In this document: piece by piece, positions 35,395-44,810 of the stretch
Layout of the letters: each line of letters starts with the position of its first letter
Position numbering within the stretch: the first letter of the stretch is position 1
Made by a program: the position numbers and the translations under genes
Origin: Paenibacillus beijingensis
Lineage (GTDB): Bacteria > Bacillota > Bacilli > Paenibacillales > Paenibacillaceae
Length of the DNA: 64,000 nt
NCBI RefSeq assembly: GCF_000961095.1
Contig: NZ_CP011058.1
Location: 5,100,001 to 5,164,000 of the forward strand
Direction: 5' to 3'
Notes under the pieces: model-generated
What the model saw: only the letters and a program-made list of their open reading frames with translations
Told to the model about the DNA's origin: nothing
Database searches by the model: none

Positions 35395-36833
35395 TACGTT
35401 TCGTCCCCTCTATACTGTTCAAAGAAATGGTTCATAAAAAGATGATCCGGATCGTATTCGTCCTTTTTTGCGAAGAAAGCTTTGTTCTCCGGATACGCTG
35501 CCCGAAACTGCTCCAAAGTCGGATAGCCGACGTAAGGCAAATAATACGTGCCTTGATGACGGATAACTTCATCAATAATTCGCTGTATCCCTCGCCGGGT
35601 CGTGGCCTGTTTCGCATCCGAAAGCGGAACGTTAAAAAGACATACAAGCGCGAACATATCATCTCTTGCATACGACAGCTTCGCTTCCTGATCGCGGTTG
35701 ACATACCGGACCGTAATGTTCAGCAGATTCAAATGCTCTTGAGTCAGCACCGTCTTCAGATCTTCGACAAAACCGGAGAATTCCCGAATCGGGATAAAAT
35801 ATTCCTGCAGCAAGTCGTTTTTCCCCGCTTCATGATACTCCATGAACTTCGACTCCGAGCGCATCGCATTGTTGCGGCTTAATACGGCATTCTGCTGCTT
35901 GGCGAAGTATGCTTTTTGCATCGACCACAGCACTTTTTTGCCCCATTCGAACGAACGGTTCAAGTTAAAGATAAGCTTAGTCGGGATTACCCATTCCTCC
36001 CGCGTCTTTAACTGATTATGTTCGTTAAGCGTGATGGTTTGGTCGACGCGGTAGTTGATGGCATACATATCGGAGAGATAACCGTCGGGCGCTACGGAAA
36101 TACGGGCAATGTGAAGATGGATATCCGGGTCGCCCTGAATAGACTTTTGGAAGTAGTCCGCATATGAATGGACATCCGTTTCTTCTGTCAATACCCGATA
36201 AACCTCGTCTTCCGTCAAAGTCAGCGTGACATCCAAAATGATTCCGAACAGCCCGTATCCGCCCAATGCCAGCGGGAATAAATCGGCATTTTCGGTACGG
36301 CTGACCTGTCGAATTTGGCCGTCTGCGGTAAGCAGCCGGAACGACTCGACGCTTTTGATCAACGAACCGTTGCGGATATCCCGACCGTGAGCGTTAATGC
36401 TGATGGAGCCGCCTACAGTGAAAATGTTTTGCGATTGCATCGTTTTCACGGATAAGCCGTACGGGTTAACGGCATCCTGAACATCCTTCCAGGTCGCCCC
36501 TGCCTGCACTCGTACCTTTCTCGCTGCCGGGTCGACGGACAAAATTTTATTAAAAGAAGTCATGTCGACGACAATGCCGTCTTTATAGTAAGTATGGCCG
36601 CCTTGGCTGTGCCGCTGTCCTGCGATCGAGACGGTCAATTTCCTTGCCTTTGCTTCATGCAGCAGAGCAATCAGCTGCTTCTCTTCCCTGCCCCTGACGA
36701 TTTTCTCTACCTTAACCGGATGGAGCCGGCTGTAATCCGTGATTAGAAAAGGATCCTGGTCGGGGGTAGAATGCAGTATATATTGCAACAGGCACAAAGC
36801 GGCGAGCAGCATGATGGCGATTCCCTTTTTCAT
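35394..36833 (-). CDS. FAD-binding oxidoreductase (PCMH/FAD_binding_4 type), membrane-anchored or secreted
   Basis: 479 residues beginning MKKGIAIMLLAALCLLQYIL, a signal or anchor helix, so the enzyme acts outside the membrane. The FAD domain has SIAGQRHSQGG (the His position used for covalent flavin in many members), then VDMTSFNKIL, VQAGATWKDVQ and TVGGSISINAHGRD. Family members oxidise alcohols or sugar lactones. The start is chosen for GGAGAA six bases upstream of Met13 of the longer frame. Coupled to a half-size MFS protein. Confidence 0.85.
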   Translation of the reverse strand: MKKGIAIMLLAALCLLQYILHSTPDQDPFLITDYSRLHPVKVEKIVRGREEKQLIALLHEAKARKLTVSIAGQRHSQGGHTYYKDGIVVDMTSFNKILSVDPAARKVRVQAGATWKDVQDAVNPYGLSVKTMQSQNIFTVGGSISINAHGRDIRNGSLIKSVESFRLLTADGQIRQVSRTENADLFPLALGGYGLFGIILDVTLTLTEDEVYRVLTEETDVHSYADYFQKSIQGDPDIHLHIARISVAPDGYLSDMYAINYRVDQTITLNEHNQLKTREEWVIPTKLIFNLNRSFEWGKKVLWSMQKAYFAKQQNAVLSRNNAMRSESKFMEYHEAGKNDLLQEYFIPIREFSGFVEDLKTVLTQEHLNLLNITVRYVNRDQEAKLSYARDDMFALVCLFNVPLSDAKQATTRRGIQRIIDEVIRHQGTYYLPYVGYPTLEQFRAAYPENKAFFAKKDEYDPDHLFMNHFFEQYRGDET

Positions 36834-37008
36834 ATCGGGTTCTCCATTCATTCGTTCATTGGAATTCAAGTCGCTTCCATCTTAACAAACGGTTAAGTTA
36901 CTGTCCGCAACCTTCTTTTTCCACTGCCAAAAATCTCCCGCAATATAATCAATATCTTGTCACATCCAATAATCCCCTGTGTTCCTTGAAACAGAAATCA
37001 ATAGAATG

Positions 37009-37040
37009 GAGCCGCTTCCTCAGCTTAGAGTAAGCGGCTC
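37009..37040. other. Stem-loop in the 330-bp gap before the CPBP gene
   Basis: Nine-bp arms GAGCCGCTT / AAGCGGCTC with a 14-base loop and no T-run. Apart from this hairpin, the stretch between the FAD oxidase gene and the CPBP gene shows nothing convincing. Confidence 0.5.
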
Positions 37041-37161
37041 GTTGCTGCACTGACGTCATGCAAATATAGAGCAGACGCCCAAACTCCGCGCAGCGTCGGC
37101 ACATCAAAAGATGATTATGACCGAGGATTCGTACAATTCGCGCGTGTGTCTCTCTTAATCA

Positions 37162-37956
37162 CTAAAAAATAATGCCAATTAATACAAACATGATATTCAT
37201 CAAGAAATGCATCATAATTGTAGGCAATAAACCTTGAGCCCTTATCGCAACTCCACCCATAATCATGCCGAAAATTGAAAAAAGCGCACAGACTAACCAA
37301 GGAATTCCTAATGAGTAATGATAAAAACCAAATCCTACACTCGTAATAATAAGTCCATATTTCTCACCAAAATGGCTTACAATTCTACTAAGTATATACC
37401 CTCTCCATAATATTTCTTCCAATATGGAATTGACTACTGAAAACATTACTGCACACATGAGCAATAAAATAAGGTCCGGTTGATTAAAATCAATGACAAA
37501 ACTAAATGAAATTATAATAATACTTGAAGAAATAATGAGAAATCTCCAAATCGGATCCTTGAACAACCCCTTCCAAATGAAAGGAAAGTAAATCGTGTTA
37601 CGAAACGACCCAACCGACAGATAATTAATTTCGGTTCTATTCAATTTATTCATGATGAAGAATGGCAGGATAAATCCAATAAGACTCATTCTTGATAAAA
37701 TCACTCTCCACTCTGTGGACAAGGCAGAATCTAAAACTACCGAACTTAAATAATCTGAAATCCAAAATCCATTTATGTACATCATACATGTGATATAAAT
37801 ATTATGAGTTCGGAATGATTTATTCAAAAAAAGGAGCAAAATAAATATACCTAATAGAACAGCAAGAAGCGATGGAATAACTTGAATTAATATAACAATT
37901 GCAATAAAAGGAATACCTAATGCGTGTTTTTGAAAAGATTTAATTGAAGGAAACAA
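37162..37956 (-). CDS. CPBP-family intramembrane metalloprotease
   Basis: 264 residues with about seven to eight helices and the three CPBP motifs in order: VNSILEEILWRGYI (EExxxR), FGFYHYSLGIP (FxxxH) and MMHFLMNI (HxxxN), which bind the catalytic zinc. The start is a TTG eight bases after AAGGAG. The gene is markedly AT-rich compared with its neighbours, suggesting recent acquisition. It follows a frame-broken small gene with an ideal ribosome-binding site. CPBP proteases often process or give immunity to peptides; that role is inference here. Confidence 0.85.
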   Translation of the reverse strand: MFPSIKSFQKHALGIPFIAIVILIQVIPSLLAVLLGIFILLLFLNKSFRTHNIYITCMMYINGFWISDYLSSVVLDSALSTEWRVILSRMSLIGFILPFFIMNKLNRTEINYLSVGSFRNTIYFPFIWKGLFKDPIWRFLIISSSIIIISFSFVIDFNQPDLILLLMCAVMFSVVNSILEEILWRGYILSRIVSHFGEKYGLIITSVGFGFYHYSLGIPWLVCALFSIFGMIMGGVAIRAQGLLPTIMMHFLMNIMFVLIGIIF

Positions 37957-37968
37957 TAAATATTCTCC

Positions 37969-38123
37969 TTAAATAATATTTGTTTGGTAATACGAACGCT
38001 TTAACAGATCTTTAATTTTCAGAAGCTTCTCATAGAAATGATAAATTGCCGTTTTTTCATTCGATCTATAATCTATATTTCTATAATCCCTTTCCGGATG
38101 ATGTCATCCAATTGTGTTTTCAT
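37969..38123 (-). pseudogene. Frame-broken 51-codon small gene upstream of the CPBP protease
   Basis: An ATG follows the strong ribosome-binding site AAAGGAGGTGAT and reads MKTQLDDIIRKG before a stop at codon 17. If the GGG at 38088-38090 were GGGG the frame would continue with DYRNIDYRSNEKTAIYHFYE and KLLKIKDLLKRSYYQTNII. It would then stop at the ribosome-binding site of the CPBP gene, giving a 51-residue basic, helical protein in an operon with it. No family recognised. Either a real one-base loss or a sequencing error; the intact 16-codon peptide could also be the true product. Confidence 0.5.
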
Positions 38124-38214
38124 ACTTTATGGTATCACCTCCTTTCGAAGGGATCCCACGGCCACCCAAGATTCAATTATCTTTAACTATTGTACCATCA
38201 TCTACCAATATGAT

Positions 38215-38262
38215 GAAAAGGCAAGGCCCACCATCTTAAATTGGAGATGTTTGTGCCTTGCC
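38215..38262 (-). terminator. Terminator of the GH18-like gene
   Basis: Arms AGGCAAGGC and GCCTTGCCT with an inner ACATCT/AGATG pairing, followed by TTTT on the minus strand, right after the stop codon of the GH18-like gene. Confidence 0.8.
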
Positions 38263-38273
38263 TGAAATGTTAA

Positions 38274-39533
38274 TCAATTTAATTTAACAACGCTGTCCGA
38301 GATTGCTTTTTGTTCAGCAGCCGTTAACAGCCCAAGACGCCAGAAGGCGACGCCTTTTAAACCGTAACGTTTCGCTAAACCGATCTTCGCGGTGATCGTA
38401 TTTTCCGTCTCGCTATGTACAGAGACACCAAGTATAAGTTTACTTTTAGGGACACCCAGACCAAGCATCATCCGAACGGCCTCATCGACTTTATCGTTCG
38501 GCTCGGGGCCGTCCGGCACATACTCGTAAGCCATAAGAATAAGTTTGTCGGCAATACGCGAAAGCGAAGTGTAGTCGTAGCCCTTATAAGCCCCATTCGG
38601 AGGCGGAACGGCAATTGATAACTGGACGCCTTTCGGCAGCTGGTCGTTAAGCAGCTTAACATAGCCGTTCAGCAATTTTTTTTGCTCTTCTGCCCCTTCC
38701 TTCCAACCAAGTCCCTCGTAGTCAATGACGACACCTTGAAACCCTTTTTCTTGAACGGTATTAACGATCGAAGTTATCGATGCGTTGCGCAAGGACGTGT
38801 CGCTGAGCATCTTCGTCAATTCACGTTTGCTGTCGCCGGAATAGACCATTAAATATGGAGAGGTGTTCCCTATCGCCGTATTCTGCACTATGGATTCTGG
38901 AGTAATTTCTCCCGCCGGCTGCGGCCATTTGTATTCTTTCCCGCTTGTCGTCCATACTCCGTCATCATTGATGCGGCTCCAACCGAAAGCGACTTCATTG
39001 AACTGAGGGATCAAAGAACGTTGATCGAAAGAAGAAAGCGCATAAAAAGCGAGCAGCTCTATCTTCTTCAGCGGCGACGCAATGACAACGGTACGGTTCA
39101 ATCCGTCCCAGCTCACCTTTGCGCCGAATTGCTTTCCGAAGAATGCGAGCGGGATAAGAACTCTTCCTCCTTGAAAAATAGGCGGTCCGCTTAGCGCTGC
39201 TTTCCGGCCGTTTACGACTGCGGTTTTGCTGCCGATCCTTAACTCCACATCAATCTTATGACCGCTTCCATCCGTTCCTAACGCACGCATGGTTTGATTT
39301 GCGGCGTTCCATGTCACATTGATGCCCAGCGCTTCAGCTATGGCCCGAAACGGAACCAAAGTAACACCTTTCTCAATTCTCGGCTCGCTGTCAAATGGAA
39401 GAGGTACGTCGTCAAGCAGGATTGATACCGGTTTCGGCTGATTTAACGCACTAGCGCTCCCTTCCCCTATTCCACCAAATGTCAAAAGACCGGCTAATAT
39501 GAGCATACTTGTGTTCTTCCAATACTTTTTCAT
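38274..39533 (-). CDS. Secreted protein with copper-amine-oxidase N-like domain and GH18-like domain
   Basis: 419 residues. The signal peptide ends near EGSASA. Residues about 35-150 are a stalk/copper amine oxidase N-terminal-type domain (SILLDDVPLPFDSEPRIEKG, PFRAIAEALG, GGRVLIPLAFFGKQFG), common in Paenibacillus cell-surface proteins. The rest resembles YaaH-type GH18: ELLAFYALSS, then FQGVVIDYEGLGW, which keeps D-Y-E of the DxxDxDxE motif, and LILMAYEY. It may act on peptidoglycan or chitin-like glycans. Start with GGGAGAAACA upstream; an ATG four codons earlier lacks spacing. Confidence 0.85.
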   Translation of the reverse strand: MKKYWKNTSMLILAGLLTFGGIGEGSASALNQPKPVSILLDDVPLPFDSEPRIEKGVTLVPFRAIAEALGINVTWNAANQTMRALGTDGSGHKIDVELRIGSKTAVVNGRKAALSGPPIFQGGRVLIPLAFFGKQFGAKVSWDGLNRTVVIASPLKKIELLAFYALSSFDQRSLIPQFNEVAFGWSRINDDGVWTTSGKEYKWPQPAGEITPESIVQNTAIGNTSPYLMVYSGDSKRELTKMLSDTSLRNASITSIVNTVQEKGFQGVVIDYEGLGWKEGAEEQKKLLNGYVKLLNDQLPKGVQLSIAVPPPNGAYKGYDYTSLSRIADKLILMAYEYVPDGPEPNDKVDEAVRMMLGLGVPKSKLILGVSVHSETENTITAKIGLAKRYGLKGVAFWRLGLLTAAEQKAISDSVVKLN

Positions 39534-39545
39534 TGTTTCTCCCAA

Positions 39546-39970
39546 TCTATAACTAAATTAATATAAATAGAATTATAGCAAAAAAGATGTCGTAAAAACA
39601 TAGAAAGAGTTTTTTTCTTTGTTTTACAATAAGTGGTATACGAAAGAGAGGTAATTTAAAGATATTCCAAATTTCTTCCACAGCGTTTGCGACATAATTT
39701 ACTGAATTGCGGGAGATTGGTCACTGAAAAAAAGAGCTCCATCGGTCCAGCAATCGTTTGTCGTTTATAGCGCCGCGAGAGATGAATTAACCGACTGTTT
39801 TCATTGATCCTGACCCGTTACTAATAGACATGAATTTAAGAGCCTGGCGGCACTATCCCTTTTACTCAGGAAGATACTGTACTGTATGAAACCTTTATTC
39901 AAATGGGAGGAATCTATTCCAAGCGTTATCCTGAGCGAGCGGGATAGTATCCAAAAGATCGCAAACGTAA
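39546..39970. other. Gene-free stretch between GH18-like gene and TnpB remnant
   Basis: AT-rich promoter-like sequence for the leftward gene at its left side. No left end of an IS element, terminal repeat or TnpA gene was recognised, and the frames here do not resemble the N-terminus of TnpB. Confidence 0.4.
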
Positions 39971-40477
39971 GTGTTGTTTCGCGGGAGTACCGGCACAAAG
40001 CAAATAAGAAAAACCCGGCTTTGGATTTCCCGTAAACCAAAAGGTTCGAGAAATCGGCACACGGCCAAACAAAGGGTAGCCAAAACCCATCAAAAAGTAG
40101 CGAGGCAACGAGTAGCGAGGCAACGAAAAGATTTTCTACATAAGCAGTCATACCGCATGGTTCGCGACCATGATCTGATCGCGGTGGAAAACCTGAAAGT
40201 CAGAAATAGGGTACGAAATCGCCGTCTGGCCAAAAGTATCTCCTCTGCCGGATGGAGACGGTTCATGACGTACTTAGGTTATAAAGCCGAAAAACAGGGA
40301 AAGCGATTCGTCCAAGTGCCCGCCCACGGCACATCGCAGACCTGCCTATGCGGCGCAGATGTTTCGAAATCACTAGCGGTCCGCATCCATGAATGCCGCA
40401 CATGTGGACTTATTCAAGACCGGGACATCGTCTCGGCCAAGCTCATTTTGCAGAGGGCCTTGGAAATGTCAGCTTGA
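39971..40477 (+). pseudogene. IS200/IS605-family TnpB (OrfB), C-terminal remnant
   Basis: The frame reads SRKPKGSRNRHTAKQRVAK, then DLIAVENLKVRN (RuvC-II type segment with catalytic Glu), the zinc ribbon QTCLCGADVSKS ... CRTCG, and DRDIVSAKLI (final RuvC Asp). About 170 residues remain of roughly 370-400, and the N-terminal RuvC-I part is missing, so the nuclease is dead. A 15-bp tandem duplication (40097-40126) repeats VARQR. TnpB is an RNA-guided nuclease of transposons. Confidence 0.85.
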
Positions 40478-40630
40478 AAGACCGAACACCGTAGGGAGGG
40501 TTTGCCCCGAACGGGATGCGAAAGCATCGAACGCTTGTGGAGATCATGTAAGACCTTTCCCCATGGAAAGGCAGCGATCGTAGAAGCAAGAAGCCCCCGC
40601 CTCTCTGGTTTAGGTGGAGGGAGCATTCAC
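40478..40630 (+). mobile_element. Right end of the IS605-type element (omega-RNA region)
   Basis: Directly after the TnpB stop lies about 150 bases ending in the subterminal hairpin CCCCCGCCT ... AGGTGGAGGG and TTCAC, the usual shape of IS605-family right ends, where the guide RNA of TnpB is also encoded. Only this end of the element is recognisable. Confidence 0.65.
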
Positions 40631-40639
40631 TGATCGATT

Positions 40640-42115
40640 TCATAGATCGGGAAGGTTGCCCGATTTGGTTCCCACCCGGAACGGTGTCGTAATTCCCTCA
40701 TAGTTCAACATCATGCTCATCCCCATCGAGGCGTGTCCGAGATTATGGCAGTGCGCCATCCATAAGCCGGGATTATTAGCCTCCAGGTACACCTCGTAGA
40801 TTTCGTCTTTCTTCGTCAGAAGAGTATCCAGATAGACGGGGCTGCCCTTTAACGGAATACCGTTTTTGCTGAGCACGCGAAAGGTGTGGCCATGAAAGTG
40901 GAACGGATGATCGCCTCCTCCTTCATTGACGAGAGTAATGAGTACACTCTCACCCTCCTTCACGGTCATCGAAGGTATTTCGTGGAAAGAACGGCCGTTA
41001 ATCGTATTGACGAAGAGAGATTGGCCGAGTTTTAGCTCGAAGCTTCTGTCAGGCTTGAGCTTTCGTAGCGGGTCGTCTTGCATCGGGGTGCCATAATCGA
41101 CGAACGAGAACATCTCTCCGCCATTCGATGGTTCCGGATCGCTGCCGCTTCCGAGTGTAATCGGCAAGCTCTTGGCCGATTGGTTTCTTACGACCACTTT
41201 GCCCGATTCGGGGAGCCGGATGAGCAGATCGTAGCGTTGGCCGGCTCCAATCGGAATGAGAACGCCGTCCAAGAGGCCGGGTTCATGCACATCATGACCG
41301 TCCATCGCAAAAACTTGGAACGGAGCCCCGTCGACCGAGAAATTAATCGTTTCGTTGCCTCCATTTGTCAGCCTAAGTCTGACTTGATCACCAGCGTCAC
41401 CCTGCACATTCAGTCCCTTGGTGCTGCCATTCAACAGAAAGGTTGAACCCAACTGCTGATAGAGGGCGGATACGTCTTTAACTGAAGAGAGCTGAGCGGA
41501 CGGTTCCTTGGGTTCGACGATAATCGTTCCGAGAAGCCCTTTTTTCGCCTGAATCGAACTCATCTGATGAGAATGGTACCAATAAGTACCTGGAGCTGAC
41601 GCGACAAAAGTATACGTAAACTGTTCCCCGGGCTGTACGGCGTTCTGCGTCACCCCCGCAATGCCATCCTGCGAACAAGGTACATTGATCCCGTGCCAAT
41701 GAATCGTAACGCCGTCCTCGATGTCCTTGTTGCGAAGCATCACGACGACTCGATCGCCTTCCTTGACGCGAAGCTCCGGACCCGGTGAAGAGCCGTTGAA
41801 AGTCCACGCATCGGCCGTCTTGCCGTTGTCCAGCTGCAGAACGGTGCGTGCGGCCGTCAGATCGAACTGGCGGACCGGCCCCGAAGTCTCCCCGGCTACG
41901 ATCGCCTCGCAGGGAACAGCTGTCGCGGAGTGATCATGCATTCCCGTTGCTGAGACAGCGCCTGAGCTATGCAGATGGTCGGCCATATTGATCTCTTGCG
42001 GTTTCTGAAGCCGTATTTGCCAGAAATAAACGCTAATCGTGATGCCGATCAGAAGTAAGAACAGCAATGGAACGCCGAATTTGAACAGACGTTTAGAACT
42101 TTTCTTCTTGGTCAT
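40640..42115 (-). CDS. Multicopper oxidase, membrane-anchored
   Basis: 491 residues with one N-terminal helix (GVPLLFLLLIGITISVYFW), so the catalytic part is outside the cell. Copper sites are complete: TIHWHGIN, YWYHSHQM, HPFHFHGHTF and MAHCHNLGHASMGM, giving type 1, 2 and 3 centres with a Met axial ligand. The three-cupredoxin layout matches laccase/CotA- or copper-efflux-type oxidases. A His/Met-containing stretch (MADHLHSSGAVSATGMHDHS) after the anchor may bind copper. Sits next to an efflux pump gene; oxidation of metal or phenolic substrates is possible. Confidence 0.92.
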   Translation of the reverse strand: MTKKKSSKRLFKFGVPLLFLLLIGITISVYFWQIRLQKPQEINMADHLHSSGAVSATGMHDHSATAVPCEAIVAGETSGPVRQFDLTAARTVLQLDNGKTADAWTFNGSSPGPELRVKEGDRVVVMLRNKDIEDGVTIHWHGINVPCSQDGIAGVTQNAVQPGEQFTYTFVASAPGTYWYHSHQMSSIQAKKGLLGTIIVEPKEPSAQLSSVKDVSALYQQLGSTFLLNGSTKGLNVQGDAGDQVRLRLTNGGNETINFSVDGAPFQVFAMDGHDVHEPGLLDGVLIPIGAGQRYDLLIRLPESGKVVVRNQSAKSLPITLGSGSDPEPSNGGEMFSFVDYGTPMQDDPLRKLKPDRSFELKLGQSLFVNTINGRSFHEIPSMTVKEGESVLITLVNEGGGDHPFHFHGHTFRVLSKNGIPLKGSPVYLDTLLTKKDEIYEVYLEANNPGLWMAHCHNLGHASMGMSMMLNYEGITTPFRVGTKSGNLPDL

Positions 42116-42147
42116 GAGCGATTACCTCTTTTCCGCTTGATTATTGA

Positions 42148-43604
42148 TCAATCGATAACTCGCCTTGATAAGGAAGGCCGAACAACCGTGAGGACAATAA
42201 TCGCCCCTATCAAGGCGAAGGCGGCCGCCCCAAGGAATACCCACGCGAAGCCTCCGGTCAGCGCTTGCGGCTCGGTCATTCCTTCACCCAATAAATTTTT
42301 TGTTCGGGTTGATGATAAGGTGGATAATACGGCAAGCCCGATTGCTCCTCCGATTTGCTGGCTCGTATTGACAAGGCCGCTGCCATCCCCGCTTCGCTGT
42401 CAGCCACTCCATGGACCGCCAATTCCGTCCCGGCGACGAAAGCCCCTCCCAATCCGATTCCAATTGCGACACTGGGTCCAAGCAGATGTAAGGCAAAAGA
42501 TGCATCGCTCGGAGCAAAAGACAGCCAGATCAACCCTGCGGCTAACAAGAATAACGAAGCGGCAACTGTCCGCCCTGTTCCGAGTTTCTTGATTACCGCC
42601 GGCGCCGCTCCCGCTATCGCGACAAGCGCTCCAGCCAATGGAAGCTGGGTAAGCCCCGCCTTCATGGCGTCATAGTGAAGCACCTGCTGCATATAGACCG
42701 AAAGCGCGAAGAACAGACCTGTGGTCGCTCCCCCGATGAGAAACATCGCCAGATTGCCTCCTAAGATCGACTTGTTGCGAAATACGCCCAGCGGCATAAG
42801 AGGATTTGTGACGCGTCGTTCGATGGAGACGAACGCGGCGATCAGTATGGTGGAGACGCCGACAAGCGTCAACGTCAGCGGAGATGTCCATCCGACTCGT
42901 TCGATTTCGGAGAGCGCGGCCACTAGCGTCGCAATGCCGGCCGTAACTGCGGCTGCTCCAGGCATATCCAGACTTGTTCGTTCGCCCGGCTTATCTTTGG
43001 CGATAAGAAACGGAGTCACCGTAATAACCAATAAGCCTATGGGAACATTCACATAGAACACCGACGGCCATCCGAAGGAAGAAGTTAACACTCCTCCGAG
43101 CAGAACGCCCGCGACGCTCCCTACGCCGGCGACCGCACCCCAGATGCCAAGCGCCTTTGCCCGGTCGCGCGGATCCGAGAACAGCCTTGTGACCAGAGCA
43201 AGAGCCGCCGGAGCGAGTAGCGCGGCCGCGGCGCCTTGTACCGCTCTAGCCGTCAATAGCCACGTTCCCGTACTCGCGAATCCTGCTGCCGCCGAAGCGA
43301 CAGCGAATCCGGCGACCCCGGCAATGAACAACCGTCGATGTCCGTACCGGTCGGACAGTCTCCCGCCGAGGAGCAGCAGCCCTCCGAAAGGAAGCACGTA
43401 AGCCGTTATCACCCAACTGAGCGTATTCGTATCCAGATGAAGTTCCGCTCCCAGGGATGGAAGCGCGATGTTGACGATGGAGGCATCCAGAACGACGAGG
43501 AATTGGGCCAGCGCAAGTGCGATGAGCGCCCACCAGCGATATGGATTAACGCGCAATGACGTCGATATCTGACCCGTCGGTATCTGATGTGCGATGGAAT
43601 TCAT
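42148..43604 (-). pseudogene. DHA2-family drug efflux MFS pump, frameshifted near the end
   Basis: A 14-helix EmrB/QacA-type protein (FLVVLDASIVNIALPSLGAE motif D1, GGRLSDRYGHRR motif A, GVAGVGSVAGVLLGGVLTSS antiporter motif C). The frame goes off after EAGMAAAL at GGCC (42375-42378) and ends at 42276. In the next frame the natural ending continues (VNTSQQIGGAIGLAVLSTL ... GGFAWVFLGAAAFALIGA) and stops at 42148. One base has been lost, so the last two helices are missing from the direct product. Start with AAAGGAG. Confidence 0.85.
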
Positions 43605-43630
43605 GATTCATTTCTCCTTTTTTAAGTTTA

Positions 43631-43650
43631 GTGATTGATGAATTAATTAC
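43631..43650. promoter_or_regulatory. Palindromic operator upstream of the efflux pump
   Basis: GTGATTGATGAATTAATTAC: 8-4-8 layout with two mismatches between arms, 26 bases upstream of the pump ATG. Same form as the perfect site at 44811, typical of a TetR-family repressor. Confidence 0.6.
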
Positions 43651-43750
43651 TGGTGTTCCGCCGCTCCGTCCAGAATCGCGCGACTAAAACTTCTTTTTCT
43701 TGAATGTGTGTAGATAATCAGATGCTTCATTTCCTGTCCTCATCAATTTA

Positions 43751-43770
43751 GGGATTGATTGATCAATTAC
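43751..43770. promoter_or_regulatory. Second palindromic operator-like site
   Basis: GGGATTGATTGATCAATTAC, same 8-4-8 architecture with weaker outer bases, at the 3' end of the NmrA-like gene and upstream of the pump. Confidence 0.45.
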
Positions 43771-44746
43771 TATTAACCACTAAAAGAGAGTCCTTTTTTC
43801 TTTGCAGCGCGCGAACCGTAACGGTTAATCCTTCTTCAAATGCCGTCGCCCGTACCGGTCCGATCAAGCGCTCGTATTTGTCCCCGCTCAATACAAGCGG
43901 CTCTTCGGTTAAATAGAGCATCTCTACGACCTCCTTCATGACCGGCACGGCCATGCCGAGCAAAGATAACCCGCCTCTTCCGAGCGGAATGACCGGTTTG
44001 GTGCTTCCGCTTGCTTGCCGGGCTATTCGTACGATCTCCTTGCCCGAGATTAAGCCTGCGCCCGGAATATGCCAGTTCTCTCCATATGCCTCGTCCCGGC
44101 CAGCGAGCTCCGCAATCATGAACGCCGCATCCGGCAAGTAGACGAATTCCCGGGGGACTCGCATATTGCCAATGAAAAAAGCCATTTTCCCGGCCGCAAT
44201 CGCTTCAAGCGTAGAGCCCAGATAAGAAGCTTCATTCGCCGTTGGGCCGAAATAATCCGGCAAGCGGACGATCATAACCTTGGCCCGGTTCCACCGGTTG
44301 TCGAACAGCATTTTCTCGTAAGCGAGCCTCGTCTTGCCCTTCCGTGTATGCGGCTCCTTCGGATGGTCTTCGGTTACCCGCTCCATCTGTCTTCTTCCAT
44401 AGGGATAGATGCCGTCGATCACAACCACCTTCAAGCTCAGACGCTGGGCGGCTTCCATCACCGATTCGCCCAAAGGAATTAGCTTATTCACCATTTCGTG
44501 ATACGGCACGTTCGCGCAGTGGAACAAGACGTCAGCGCCTACCGAAGCCAAGACGATGTCATCCGGACGAAAAGCGTCACCTACTGCAATCGATAAATGC
44601 TCCGGATTATCCAGACTAGCTCTAAGCTTCTCCAGCTTCTCGCGCGATCGCCCGAAAGCCACCGTTTGAATCCCCCGCTTGACTAGCTCCTCCGTAACCG
44701 AAGCGCCGGTGCCGCCAGTTGCTCCTACCACAATCGCTTTTTTCAA
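43763..44746 (-). CDS. NAD(P)-dependent epimerase/NmrA-like reductase
   Basis: About 327 residues. The Rossmann start KKAIVVGATGGTGASVTEEL binds NAD(P). FHCANVPYHEM, DGIYPYGRR and VIVRLPDYFGPTANE are typical of extended atypical SDRs. Start is a TTG seven bases after GAGGTGATCCC; a GTG start 13 codons earlier is possible but has no ribosome-binding site and lies in the operator region. It precedes the efflux pump on the same strand and shares its operator type, so both may answer the same toxic compound. Confidence 0.85.
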   Translation of the reverse strand: MKKAIVVGATGGTGASVTEELVKRGIQTVAFGRSREKLEKLRASLDNPEHLSIAVGDAFRPDDIVLASVGADVLFHCANVPYHEMVNKLIPLGESVMEAAQRLSLKVVVIDGIYPYGRRQMERVTEDHPKEPHTRKGKTRLAYEKMLFDNRWNRAKVMIVRLPDYFGPTANEASYLGSTLEAIAAGKMAFFIGNMRVPREFVYLPDAAFMIAELAGRDEAYGENWHIPGAGLISGKEIVRIARQASGSTKPVIPLGRGGLSLLGMAVPVMKEVVEMLYLTEEPLVLSGDKYERLIGPVRATAFEEGLTVTVRALQRKKDSLLVVNSN

Positions 44747-44810
44747 TGGGATCACCTCATATAAAATTTGTAATTGGTCAATCACTAACTTGATTACAAT
44801 GTACCATGTT

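Noticed and set aside
38038..38265. 75-codon plus-strand frame
   Set aside because: Overlaps the terminator and the ribosome-binding site of the small minus-strand gene and has no start signal of its own.
39801..40151. 116-codon minus-strand hydrophobic frame
   Set aside because: Antisense of the TnpB remnant; hydrophobicity arises from the complement of Arg/Lys codons.
42141..42160. Possible further GTGATTGA-type operator upstream of the multicopper oxidase
   Set aside because: ATTGATCAAT is palindromic, but the 8-4-8 layout of the other sites is not kept, so it was not listed.
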